Positions 53,638 to 61,735 of a stretch of 64,000 nt of DNA are shown here, one piece after another (position 1 is the first letter of the stretch; each line of letters begins with the position of its first letter). Location: NCBI RefSeq assembly GCF_002355595.1, contig NZ_AP017422.1:2294001-2358000 (forward strand), read 5' to 3'. Under the pieces are notes generated by a model. It was given only the letters and a program-made list of their open reading frames with translations. It was not told the DNA's origin and ran no database searches. The DNA is from Filimonas lacunae. GTDB lineage: Bacteria > Bacteroidota > Bacteroidia > Chitinophagales > Chitinophagaceae. The position numbers and the translations under genes were made by a program.

Positions 53638-55077
53638 ATGCAAACCGACACTCTTAATGTAGAAGCACTTCACCGCAGGCTTGCTGCCGATCATTCCATC
53701 GCGGGCTATATCCAGTTATTACTGCATTATTTGCAATACAGCGAATACGAGTTAATTCTGTATATGCAGCGCGAAGGACAGTGGACTATTCAAAAACCGG
53801 CGCCTGTAGCTCCACCTGGTTACCAGAAAGGGGAAGGCAGTGTAGATGCCGGGTTGTTCCTGTTCTGGATTAACCATGCTTCTTCTTATATTAAAGACAA
53901 GGATATTATGCATGGGCTATGGATACTGAAAATAGCCCTGGTATATTATGGCTTGCCTATGCCCACTTCGCAATTAAAAGAATCGAACTATAAAAGACTG
54001 GACGAGAACAACCTGGTGTATGACGATGGCAGCATACTGGGCACTAATCTGTATGAAACCTACGATCAGGGCTGGTTTGTGGCCTTTTTTAACCTGGTAG
54101 TGACTATTATTTATTATGATAATGGCGTGCTGCCTGCACCCCCGCCTGTAATAACATTGAATAAAGCTACCGATGTGGAAGTGAAAATTGGCATGCTGGG
54201 CGATTGGGGTAGTGGCACAGAAGTAGCCCAAACAGTGATGAACCAGTTGGTGGGCTTGCAGCCGGATTACCTGGTGCATTTAGGTGATGTATATTACTCT
54301 GGCACACCGGGGGATGATTATACGCATTACTATGCCACTGGCGAAGAACAGGATCATTTATTAAGTATATGGCCGGATGCTTATGCAGGCGCTTCTTTTA
54401 CCTTAAACTCTAACCACGAAATGTATTGCGGCGCACATGGGCTGCTGGATGTGGCACTGGCTTCGCGGGTATTTGCCAAACAAGGAGGAGCTACCTACTA
54501 TGCGCTGCAATGTGGCGACTGGACCTTGCTTTGCCTGGATTCTGCTTTTTATGCAGATGTAACGCATGCTTATATGTATGGTAATATAGGCAATGAGCAG
54601 GCCAGCTGGATTAAAAGCCTGCAATTACAGCCTGCTAAAGTAATTGTGTTGACACATCATAATGGGTTTGAGTATAATTGTTCTAATGATACACAGGCAT
54701 ATTATACTCCTTTCTGGAACCAGGTTAGCAATGCATTAGGGGGCGATCCGTATGCCTGGTACTGGGGGCATATACATAATGGCATAGTGTATAATTCGCC
54801 TGTAACAATCGGAGACTTTGCCACGAACACTTATTGCCGCTGCCTGGGGCATGGTGCCATTCCTTTTGGCAACGCCAGCTCGCTGCAAAATCTGGCAGGA
54901 GTGGAATGGTATGCAAATAATCCGCCGGTTGATGCAGCAGGTAAGGAGGTGAGCAATGGCTCTGTGCTGCTTTCTTTTGCCTTACAGGATAACCAGGTTA
55001 CGGCTATTACGGAAAACTTTTATGATGTAAGTGGTTTGCCACAACCTGTATGGAGTAAAATAATCTTCCAACTGTAA
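53638..55077 (+). CDS. Calcineurin-like metallophosphoesterase
   Basis: The protein has 479 residues. The metal-binding motifs follow in order: GMLGDWGSG, LVHLGDVYYSG, LNSNHEMYCG, VLTHHNGF and WYWGHIHNG. These are the five blocks of the calcineurin phosphoesterase fold, here at about 185-385. The N-terminal 170 residues are helical and unrecognised. No signal peptide is present, so it is probably cytosolic. The substrate is not evident. It stands alone, and its 3' side opens into the 21-bp array. Confidence 0.85.
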   Translation: MQTDTLNVEALHRRLAADHSIAGYIQLLLHYLQYSEYELILYMQREGQWTIQKPAPVAPPGYQKGEGSVDAGLFLFWINHASSYIKDKDIMHGLWILKIALVYYGLPMPTSQLKESNYKRLDENNLVYDDGSILGTNLYETYDQGWFVAFFNLVVTIIYYDNGVLPAPPPVITLNKATDVEVKIGMLGDWGSGTEVAQTVMNQLVGLQPDYLVHLGDVYYSGTPGDDYTHYYATGEEQDHLLSIWPDAYAGASFTLNSNHEMYCGAHGLLDVALASRVFAKQGGATYYALQCGDWTLLCLDSAFYADVTHAYMYGNIGNEQASWIKSLQLQPAKVIVLTHHNGFEYNCSNDTQAYYTPFWNQVSNALGGDPYAWYWGHIHNGIVYNSPVTIGDFATNTYCRCLGHGAIPFGNASSLQNLAGVEWYANNPPVDAAGKEVSNGSVLLSFALQDNQVTAITENFYDVSGLPQPVWSKIIFQL

Positions 55078-55140
55078 TTTTTTACTATGCACGGGTCAGG
55101 CCTTCTTTTCTCGCGGTAATTATTGGGTGTTGCTGCCTGG

Positions 55141-55770
55141 TACTGCACATCTGGCGCATGCTCTGTAACAATTGCCGTGGTATAGAGCTAAGCTGCAATA
55201 TTCTGCAGTACAACTGCTCTGTTGCCTGAATTGTAGTACACCTCCCTGGTAATGTGTGTTGCATCTTCCTGTACATCTGAAACATTACACAATACATCTG
55301 CACTTTACCACGGGAGATGTGTCTGGTGCCGGATAACATCTTATGTATTTTCGGTAACATGTTCTGCGTAATGCGTCACATCTGCATTATTGGTAAAAAT
55401 ATCTCACGCACGGCAGGGCAGATGTGATGTGTGTAAATTCACATTTGTCCGGTCATAGGTAATCCTGCAAATGGGGGCTGTTATGTCTGCAGGGGTGTAA
55501 TGCACATGTATTTTGTTACAATGCACATCTGCAACATTATAGGGAATATTGTAAGCGTCTTGCGTAACATATGCATTGCCGTCGGGTAGATGTGCAGGAT
55601 GCTACGACGAACTGTATTGTTGCAGGTGACATCTTCCGTATGTTGCGCAACATGTGCAGTATAACCCGGAACATGTTTTTTATCACAATGGCAGATGTGT
55701 ACTATGCCCGGGAACATTGAACATGGGCTGCGGCAGATGTGCAGTGGTACGCTGCACATGTACATTTTTA
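55141..55770. repeat. Phased array: ACATST-type core every 21 bp, about 30 positions
   Basis: Palindrome-like six-base cores (ACATCT, AGATGT or ACATGT) recur at the same phase. Clear cores start at 55147, 55273, 55294, 55315, 55336, 55357, 55378, 55420, 55504, 55525, 55588, 55629, 55650, 55671, 55693, 55735 and 55756, with degenerate cores (such as ATATCT, ACATTT, ACATAT, ACATTG) at most in-between positions. Spacing is 21 bases with one 20 and one 22; 55147 to 55756 is exactly 29 periods. Flanks favour GC before and GC after the core. The spacer sequences have diverged. It lies between convergent genes and is probably non-coding; stops interrupt the best frame. Confidence 0.8.
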
Positions 55771-55783
55771 TGTTGTATAAAGT

Positions 55784-55818
55784 AAAACGTGCTTTTTCTG
55801 CAAAAAAAAGCACGTTTT
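55784..55818 (-). terminator. Terminator of the PlsC gene
   Basis: A 14-bp perfect stem (55784-55797 with 55805-55818) starts about 49 bases past the plsC stop and just after the 21-bp array. Confidence 0.75.
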
Positions 55819-55866
55819 GAAAGGTAAAACGCTAAAATTATGCCTGTAACAGGTAGTAGAAGAAGT

Positions 55867-56610
55867 TTATCCCTTTTTATGGGCGGCATAATAAGCCGAC
55901 ATCTCATTAAACAACCTTGTTTTTAGTTCGTTTACATTATCACCTGCATTTACCTGTACTGGTGGCAGAAAGTGCATTTCCAGTTTGTGTGGCATCATGT
56001 AAAAAAACTTATTGGTAGGAAGTACTTTATCTGTGTTGAATATTAAAACCGGGATAATGGGTTTTTCGGCAACAACTGCCAGCCGGAACGCTCCATCATA
56101 AAAGTTTTTCAATGGGGCGGAAGTCCTGTTGCGGGTTCCTTCCGGGTAGATGACCATATCCAGGCCAATAGCCAGCACTTTGCGCATTTGCTCAAAGCTT
56201 TTACGGCGGCTTACCGCACTTTTACGATCCAGCAGCACACTGCCTAAAGAATAGATCCAACCGAAAATGGGAACCAGGGCAAAGCTTTTTTTAGCAATGG
56301 TTTTGTTGGCATTGGGCATGAAAGGAGTTGTAACAGGCACATCCATCAGGCTGCGGTGGTTACAAACTACCACGTAATTGCGCCCTTTGATATAGTTTTC
56401 GCGTCCTTTTGTGCGCAGGGGGCAAACCACCAGGGTCAAAAAAATGCTCATCCACACACGTGACACACTACGGTGCCAGCGGGCGGCATATGGTTCACGC
56501 ATGAGAAAACAGGGTAGATAAAATAAAATAGCTACCATCATGGTGGCAAAAAAGGTGCTTAACCCCCATAATGCCCAAATCCTGCCAAATACATTCTTCA
56601 AAAAGTTCAT
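55867..56610 (-). CDS. plsC: 1-acyl-sn-glycerol-3-phosphate acyltransferase
   Basis: The 247-residue protein has an N-terminal membrane helix (STFFATMMVAILFYLPCFL), the catalytic NHRSLMD (His-x4-Asp) and the substrate motif YPEGTRNRT, both typical of PlsC/LPLAT proteins. It forms phosphatidic acid from lysophosphatidic acid at the inner membrane. Unlike the LpxL-like protein at 15783, the catalytic dyad is intact here. Confidence 0.88.
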   Translation of the reverse strand: MNFLKNVFGRIWALWGLSTFFATMMVAILFYLPCFLMREPYAARWHRSVSRVWMSIFLTLVVCPLRTKGRENYIKGRNYVVVCNHRSLMDVPVTTPFMPNANKTIAKKSFALVPIFGWIYSLGSVLLDRKSAVSRRKSFEQMRKVLAIGLDMVIYPEGTRNRTSAPLKNFYDGAFRLAVVAEKPIIPVLIFNTDKVLPTNKFFYMMPHKLEMHFLPPVQVNAGDNVNELKTRLFNEMSAYYAAHKKG

Positions 56611-56655
56611 TTCAATCTAGTTTCTTCTTAAGGTACTCTTTCTATCTATCGTTAA

Positions 56656-57327
56656 TTATACTGTCCAGTCAATTGGGTCTAATCCCTGCTTCGCTAATAG
56701 TTCGTTGGTTTTGCTAAAGTGCTTACATCCAAAAAAGCCTTTATCGGCACTGAAAGGCGAGGGGTGCGCCGCTTTTAGTACATGGTGTTTGGTTTCATCA
56801 ATGAGTATTTGCTTTTCCTGTGCAAATTTGCCCCACAACAGGAATACCACACCTTTCTTCTCGTCCGAAATTTTGCGGATAACAGCATCGGTAAAGCTCA
56901 TCCAGCCTACTTTACTATGACTGGCGGGTTCGTTGGCTCGTACCGTAAGCACGGCGTTTAACAGCAACACGCCTTGTTTGCTCCAGGGAGTTAAATCGCC
57001 TGTTTTAGGTATGATCATACCAATATCCTTATGCAACTCTTTATAAATGTTCACCAGTGAAGGGGGCGGGGTAACGCCTTCAGGTACCGAAAAGCTTAAA
57101 CCCATTGCCTGGCCTGGGCCATGGTAAGGGTCCTGGCCCAAAATCACCACTTTCACTTCGTCAAAAGGTGTTTTATCAAATGCGTTAAAAATTAGCGCCC
57201 CCGGAGGGTAAATAACCTTATTCTGCATTTTTTCTGTCTTCAAAAAGGCCGATATTTCTCCGAAATAAGGCCGGGAAAATTCCTGGTGTAATGCCTCTTT
57301 CCAGCTGGCTTCTATTTTAACGTCCAT
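56656..57327 (-). CDS. ung: Uracil-DNA glycosylase, family 1
   Basis: The protein has 223 residues from the ATG at 57327 (start DVKIEASWKEAL is the family start; a TTG at 57354 is unlikely). GQDPYHGPGQAMGLSFSVP holds the catalytic Asp66, and AAHPSPFSADKGFFG holds the conserved His. It removes uracil from DNA in base-excision repair. It stands alone or with plsC, which starts 45 bases downstream. Confidence 0.95.
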   Translation of the reverse strand: MDVKIEASWKEALHQEFSRPYFGEISAFLKTEKMQNKVIYPPGALIFNAFDKTPFDEVKVVILGQDPYHGPGQAMGLSFSVPEGVTPPPSLVNIYKELHKDIGMIIPKTGDLTPWSKQGVLLLNAVLTVRANEPASHSKVGWMSFTDAVIRKISDEKKGVVFLLWGKFAQEKQILIDETKHHVLKAAHPSPFSADKGFFGCKHFSKTNELLAKQGLDPIDWTV

Positions 57328-57434
57328 AGTTTTTGTAAAACAGTTTGGTTGCAAACTAACAAAAAAATACGCTTTTGGGGCCGGAAGTTACAGGAAACTG
57401 GCTAAAGGGAAATTGGAGGTAGGTTTATAAGTAT

Positions 57435-57474
57435 AAAAGGCGCTTCTTTACTGCCTGATAAAGAAGCGTCTTTT
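57435..57474 (-). terminator. Terminator of the NmrA-like gene
   Basis: A 16-bp stem with one G:T pair (57435-57450 with 57459-57474) lies 22 bases past the stop. Confidence 0.8.
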
Positions 57475-57496
57475 GGATAACGGGAGATGCAAAAGC

Positions 57497-58384
57497 TTAT
57501 TCAGCAGCAAACCGGGCTGCAAACTCCTGTGCAAACATTTCCAGTGAATGAGCCGCATGTTGGGCAGGCTTGTTTTTATCGTAGTCTTCCCATAAAATAC
57601 CTTTTCTCAGTGCTGCGCCCATTTCGGTAAAAATAGTAGCCATTACGGGCGGTAATCCGGCTTGTAACATGCCGTTTTCAGATTGTTCATCGGTAAACTC
57701 CACCCAGGGTAAGCTGGGTTTACTAATAGCGTTGGCCAATACGGCAACAGATTCTCCTACTGTGCGGTCGTCGCTTACCAGGTAGCGTATGCTTTTGCCA
57801 GTAAAGTTTTGCTGTAATTCTTCTGCTACAGCAGCGGCAATGTCTGCCGGATGCACCATCACCAGGCGGGTGCTGGCAGGGTAGTTGGCACCCATAATGC
57901 CCTGGTGTTTTATCAGCGGAATATCATTATAAAAGTTGATGTAAAAGAACGGGGCGCGAACGTGTTTAATGGCAACGTTTTCCAGCTGGTTCAGTGCTAT
58001 TTCGGCATCGTGCAGCCCGGCAATAGGGCCGGTACCGCTTTCGAGGTGTGCACCTATGCTGCTGAGGTTCACTACTTTTTTAATGCCTGCGCTGGCAATG
58101 GCCTGTGCGTAAATGCGGCCGGCATTGGCTACATACTCACGGTAGTTGCTGGCGCCAAAAAAGGGTGGTATCATGGTATAAACGGCGTCTGCGCCGGTAA
58201 AGGCGCTGGTAACAAAAGCCACATCGCCAAGTGCTCCAATGGAGGCTATAGCGCCCAGGGCCTCAATAGCTGCTTTTTTGTTGGGGTCGCTGCTGATGAT
58301 GGTTACGGTATGTCCTGCCTGTAATAGTTGTTTGGCCAGTGGCTGGCTGATATTGCCCAATGATCCGGTAATGGTAACTTTCAT
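57497..58384 (-). CDS. NmrA-like NAD(P)-binding protein
   Basis: The 295-residue protein has the Rossmann start VTITGSLGNISQPLAKQLL, then YTMIPPFFGASNYREYV and VVNLSSIGAHLESGTGPI. It fits atypical short-chain dehydrogenases of the NmrA/QOR2 type, which sense or reduce quinones or NADP(H). It diverges from an HxlR regulator gene across an 80-base region containing an operator-like dyad, a common pairing in quinone or aldehyde stress. Confidence 0.85.
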   Translation of the reverse strand: MKVTITGSLGNISQPLAKQLLQAGHTVTIISSDPNKKAAIEALGAIASIGALGDVAFVTSAFTGADAVYTMIPPFFGASNYREYVANAGRIYAQAIASAGIKKVVNLSSIGAHLESGTGPIAGLHDAEIALNQLENVAIKHVRAPFFYINFYNDIPLIKHQGIMGANYPASTRLVMVHPADIAAAVAEELQQNFTGKSIRYLVSDDRTVGESVAVLANAISKPSLPWVEFTDEQSENGMLQAGLPPVMATIFTEMGAALRKGILWEDYDKNKPAQHAAHSLEMFAQEFAARFAAE

Positions 58385-58422
58385 ATTCTTCTTTTTGTAT
58401 ATAATAACACAAAGCTATTTTT

Positions 58423-58444
58423 GTACTTACTTTTTTACAAGTAC
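58423..58444. promoter_or_regulatory. Probable HxlR operator (GTACTT-N10-AAGTAC)
   Basis: An inverted repeat, GTACTT (58423-58428) and AAGTAC (58439-58444), lies in the 80-base divergent region, within a direct repeat of TACTTAC. HxlR/QorR-type regulators bind TACTT/AAGTA-like dyads, so autoregulation and control of the NmrA gene are likely. Confidence 0.65.
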
Positions 58445-58464
58445 TTACCCCAGAGTATGTATCT

Positions 58465-58860
58465 ATGGCACAGGTAAAAGAAAGTTCTACCATACAGGAG
58501 AACAAGCAGATTGCATTCAACGAATGCCCGGTTACGTATGTGATGGAGAAAATTGGCGGTTACTGGAAACCCATCATCCTGTTTCACCTGCTTTCGGGCA
58601 GTAAACGTTACAGCGAGCTGAAAAAGGCAATACCCGCTGTAACGGAAAAAGTGCTGATACAGCACCTGAAGCAGCTGGAAAACGATAACCTGGTGGTGCG
58701 GGAAGCAAAGCCGGTAGTGCCACCTTATGTAACCTATAGTCTTACCGATTCGGGCAGGGGATTGCAACCGGTGTTATATGCTATGGCTGTGTGGGCTACG
58801 GAAGATAGCAAAGCGCATGGAATGGTGCCTAAAGACCTGGCCGGCTTTCCGGGGCAATAA
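58465..58860 (+). CDS. HxlR-family transcription regulator
   Basis: The 131-residue protein is a winged helix of the HxlR group: CPVTYVMEKIGGYWKPIILF, then LLSGSKRYSELKKAIPAVTE, VLIQHLKQLENDNLVVRE and PPYVTYSLTDSGRGLQPVL. Cys22, just before the domain, is at the usual redox-sensing place in this family. It probably controls the divergent NmrA-like gene. Confidence 0.92.
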   Translation: MAQVKESSTIQENKQIAFNECPVTYVMEKIGGYWKPIILFHLLSGSKRYSELKKAIPAVTEKVLIQHLKQLENDNLVVREAKPVVPPYVTYSLTDSGRGLQPVLYAMAVWATEDSKAHGMVPKDLAGFPGQ

Positions 58861-58883
58861 TTTTACTATCACCTGCTATCGTT

Positions 58884-59564
58884 TTATTGCCGTATAAACC
58901 AGTTGATCATTTCGGCATTTACCTGCTCAATAGGGTGTGGCGTATCTGGCAGCACTGCCAGATGGGCATTGGGCAGATTTTTATAGGTGTTTACCGTTTC
59001 TTCCAGGGTAACCATTTTATCCCTGTCGCCCAGCATAATCAGCACAGGCGTTTGAATGGTTTTATAATCCTCTGGCTGTAGTGGATTGGATTGTCCCATG
59101 GCCAACAGCATATCAGTGGTGCGCTGCAGCACTTCCCGCCAGTTATTAGGGGCATGAATGGCTTCCAGACCTGCAGCAAACACCGGCACTTTAGCGGCAA
59201 TAGTTTCCGGATTCAGCATTTTTGTTTCGCGGTTAGCTATGGTTTCATCCCAGTGAAACTTAGTGCCGAGGGTAATGATTTTACGTATCAGTTGCGGATG
59301 TTGTTTTGCCAGGTGCATGGCTACATAGCCGCCCATACTATAGCCGAATATAACCGGGTGTTTTAGCTGGTGTTTTTGTATGTAGTGGTGCACCGATGTA
59401 GAAAACAACGGGATGGAAAATGCTTCTTCAGGAAACGCTTCGCCACCATGACCCGGAAAGTTTAATAAATGCACATCGTAATCAGAAGCTAATAAGCCGG
59501 CAATCGTTTTCAGCTGACACGATGCTCCAATGGCGCCGTGCAGCAATAGAAGGGGAGTTTTCAT
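58884..59564 (-). CDS. Alpha/beta hydrolase
   Basis: The 226-residue protein has LLLLHGAIGASCQL (oxyanion region), the nucleophile elbow FGYSMGGYVA, an acid in LGDRDKMV and the catalytic His in LPDTPHPIEQ. This is a small MhpC/BioH-like esterase fold. There is no signal peptide and the substrate is unknown. It converges with the HxlR gene. Confidence 0.85.
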   Translation of the reverse strand: MKTPLLLLHGAIGASCQLKTIAGLLASDYDVHLLNFPGHGGEAFPEEAFSIPLFSTSVHHYIQKHQLKHPVIFGYSMGGYVAMHLAKQHPQLIRKIITLGTKFHWDETIANRETKMLNPETIAAKVPVFAAGLEAIHAPNNWREVLQRTTDMLLAMGQSNPLQPEDYKTIQTPVLIMLGDRDKMVTLEETVNTYKNLPNAHLAVLPDTPHPIEQVNAEMINWFIRQ

Positions 59565-59654
59565 CTATTAAAGTTACCGCTTTTTCCTGCGGCTTACCGC
59601 AACTTTCCCGTAACACCGCTCATCACAGGAAGGGATTTATATGTAATAATTAGA

Positions 59655-59662
59655 TATATTTG
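59655..59662 (+). promoter_or_regulatory. Bacteroidota -7 promoter element (TATATTTG)
   Basis: TATATTTG fits the TAnnTTTG consensus and lies 33 bases before the small ORF at 59695. It likely drives the small ORF and the thioredoxin gene. The -33 element is not clear. Confidence 0.45.
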
Positions 59663-59694
59663 AAAGGCTCTGTTATGAAAAGCAGTATGGTAAT

Positions 59695-59820
59695 ATGAAA
59701 AAAATAACTGCATACCCGTTAGCATTGCTAACGATTTTTTGCCACACAGCAAATACACAACGCGGCCATAGCACTGCTAATGCTGCCAAAGAATATATTA
59801 TTTCTTTTGATTGCTATTAA
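59695..59820 (+). CDS. Small secreted peptide, 41 residues
   Basis: The ORF runs from the ATG at 59695 to the stop at 59818-59820. The N-terminus looks like a signal peptide (MKKITAYPLALLTIFCHTAN), leaving only about 20 residues after cleavage. It sits between a good promoter element and the thioredoxin gene 11 bases downstream. It could be a real small peptide, a leader ORF or the remnant of a larger secreted gene. Confidence 0.35.
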   Translation: MKKITAYPLALLTIFCHTANTQRGHSTANAAKEYIISFDCY

Positions 59821-59831
59821 CCTGACGATAT

Positions 59832-61070
59832 ATGAATACGATTAGACTTGCCTTTGTATGCTTACTCTGTTTTGCCGTAATTACTGCCACTGCCCAGGAG
59901 ACAGATAAAAAAGGTATCCGCTTTTTTGAGGGTAGCTGGAAGGCGTTGCTGGATACCGCGCAGCAATTACAAAAACCTGTTTTTATAGATGTGTATACCA
60001 GCTGGTGTGGTCCTTGTAAGTTGATGGACCGGAATATATTTACCGCTGATAAAGTGGGCGAGGTGTATAATGCGGAGTTTGTGAATTACCGTTTAGATGC
60101 GGAGAAGGGGGAAGGGGTGGATATTGCCCGTAAGTTTAATGTAAAAGCATATCCTACTTTCCTGTATCTGAACAGCGGTGGCTACCTGCTGCACAAGCGT
60201 GTGGGCGAACAGGAAGAGAAGCCGTTTGTGCAAACGGGGAAAGAAGCTTTACAGATAGCTGTTCAAAAAGATAACCTGGCCAGCCTGGAAGAGCGTTTTG
60301 ATAATGGGGCGCGTGATACGGGCTTTTTGCATGCTTACCTGGATAAGCTAAAGCGGGCCGACATGGATAATAGCAAAGTGCTGGATGCTTACTTTAACGG
60401 TCTTTCTTATACGCAGATGGCACAGGAGCAAACGATGGTATTTTTAGGCAAATACCTGATGAACACCCAAACGGCCGCCCTGGGATATTTTCTCGCACAT
60501 TACGATGGGTTAAGCGATACAGCTCAACAACAAGTGGCTGGTAATATGTACCGTTTGTGTAGCCGTGGCATAGCTAAAGAGCTGGATAATAAAAATGTGA
60601 TGGTGATAAAACAGCTATTGCAGTTAATGGATAAGCTGCCGGGGCTGGATGCGGGTTCGCGTTATAATACGCTACGCATGAAGCTGGTATATTATGATAT
60701 GGTGAGGGATTACAAGCAGCTGATTACTACAGGGTATGCGCTTACAGCAGGCTTGATGGATATTCCGGTGGATAGCATGCGTACGGTAGATGCGGCTATG
60801 TTTGCCGATATTATGCAACCATTTTTAACGGGAGCAAAGGATAGCGCTTCTATACCGGGTTTTAGTGAAGAAAGAAAACTGGCAGAACATATTTATACCA
60901 AAGAAGTTTGTGGTAAACTGTATACCGTGATAAAGGCTTTTACCAGGTTACCCGATACTGAAAAGTCGGCACTGCACGATGCGTTATTATGGGTCAACAG
61001 GATATGTTTGCTGGACCCGGAAGTAACTGCTTTTTCCAGCCTGCGCTCGCAGCTGGAAAAACGGCTGTAG
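59832..61070 (+). CDS. Secreted thioredoxin-fold protein
   Basis: The 412-residue protein has a signal peptide (LAFVCLLCFAVITATAQ) and an N-terminal thioredoxin domain (about 25-135) with the active site SWCGPCKLMD and the cis-proline in FNVKAYPTFLYL. The remaining 270 residues are helical and unrecognised. It probably reduces or isomerises disulfides in the periplasm. The giant adhesin's 23 Cys-pair modules are one conceivable kind of client, but nothing links them directly. Confidence 0.85.
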   Translation: MNTIRLAFVCLLCFAVITATAQETDKKGIRFFEGSWKALLDTAQQLQKPVFIDVYTSWCGPCKLMDRNIFTADKVGEVYNAEFVNYRLDAEKGEGVDIARKFNVKAYPTFLYLNSGGYLLHKRVGEQEEKPFVQTGKEALQIAVQKDNLASLEERFDNGARDTGFLHAYLDKLKRADMDNSKVLDAYFNGLSYTQMAQEQTMVFLGKYLMNTQTAALGYFLAHYDGLSDTAQQQVAGNMYRLCSRGIAKELDNKNVMVIKQLLQLMDKLPGLDAGSRYNTLRMKLVYYDMVRDYKQLITTGYALTAGLMDIPVDSMRTVDAAMFADIMQPFLTGAKDSASIPGFSEERKLAEHIYTKEVCGKLYTVIKAFTRLPDTEKSALHDALLWVNRICLLDPEVTAFSSLRSQLEKRL

Positions 61071-61144
61071 TAAAAAATAAAAAATTACGTGCAACGAAAT
61101 ACAAGGTTTATTCATCAGTGTTGATGATGTATAAAACCTGTATT

Positions 61145-61663
61145 ATGAAAAAATGGTATAGCCTTTTGGCATTGTTGATAGTGTTAACGCTGGTTTCCTG
61201 TAAGAAGGAGAGCCTGGCTTATAGAAGTGAGTTTGATCAAAGCTATCAAACCTGGTTGCGGTTTAAAGATTCTTCTCATAATTCCTATCAATATTTGACG
61301 GTTACTTCTTCTGTATTTGGCTTTGGTTCCGAAACCTTAGTTACGGTGCAAGCGGGTAAAGTAACAGGGCGTTCCTATACCAGCAAACAATATGCAAATG
61401 ATGGTACAGGTAATTCTACTGTTTTAATTCAATGGACGGAAGATGAAAGCAGTTTACTGACTCATGGTATAGACAGTGTTATTTTAACCCTGGATGATAT
61501 TTATGAGAAGGCCAGGGTAGACTGGCTGGTAAAAAGAGGGGATGCTACTACTTACTTTGAAACCAAAAACAGGGGAATGATCTCTTCTTGTGGATATATT
61601 CCGAATGGATGTCAGGATGATTGCTTTCATGGTATTAATATCGCATATATCAAGCCTTATTAA
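61145..61663 (+). CDS. Unrecognised lipoprotein
   Basis: The protein has 172 residues from the ATG at 61145, chosen because it begins the lipoprotein signal (KWYSLLALLIVLTLVSC, lipid-bearing Cys19). The mature part is rich in Ser, Thr and Tyr with beta pattern. A Cys-rich end (SSCGYIPNGCQDDCFHG) may form disulfides. I recognise no family. It follows the thioredoxin gene after 74 bases and may share its transcript. Confidence 0.65.
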   Translation: MKKWYSLLALLIVLTLVSCKKESLAYRSEFDQSYQTWLRFKDSSHNSYQYLTVTSSVFGFGSETLVTVQAGKVTGRSYTSKQYANDGTGNSTVLIQWTEDESSLLTHGIDSVILTLDDIYEKARVDWLVKRGDATTYFETKNRGMISSCGYIPNGCQDDCFHGINIAYIKPY

Positions 61664-61687
61664 AAAATATACTGGTTTATTTTAGTG

Positions 61688-61713
61688 AAAGGGGCCCAAA
61701 AACAGGCCCCTTT
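61688..61713. terminator. Hairpin between convergent genes
   Basis: A 9-bp perfect GC-rich stem (61688-61696 with 61705-61713) lies between the lipoprotein stop and the convergent hydrolase stop. Confidence 0.75.
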
Positions 61714-61735
61714 GTTATATCATTTCCGCTATTGT

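Noticed and set aside
55141-55770. CRISPR array
   Set aside because: Only short six- to ten-base cores repeat, with a 21-bp period; there are no repeats of about 25-40 bp, no unique spacers of the usual length and no cas genes.
55085-55813. Two minus-strand proteins of 91 and 110 residues
   Set aside because: They lie in one frame split by three stops, their heptads follow from the DNA repeat, and they have no recognisable start region or domain.
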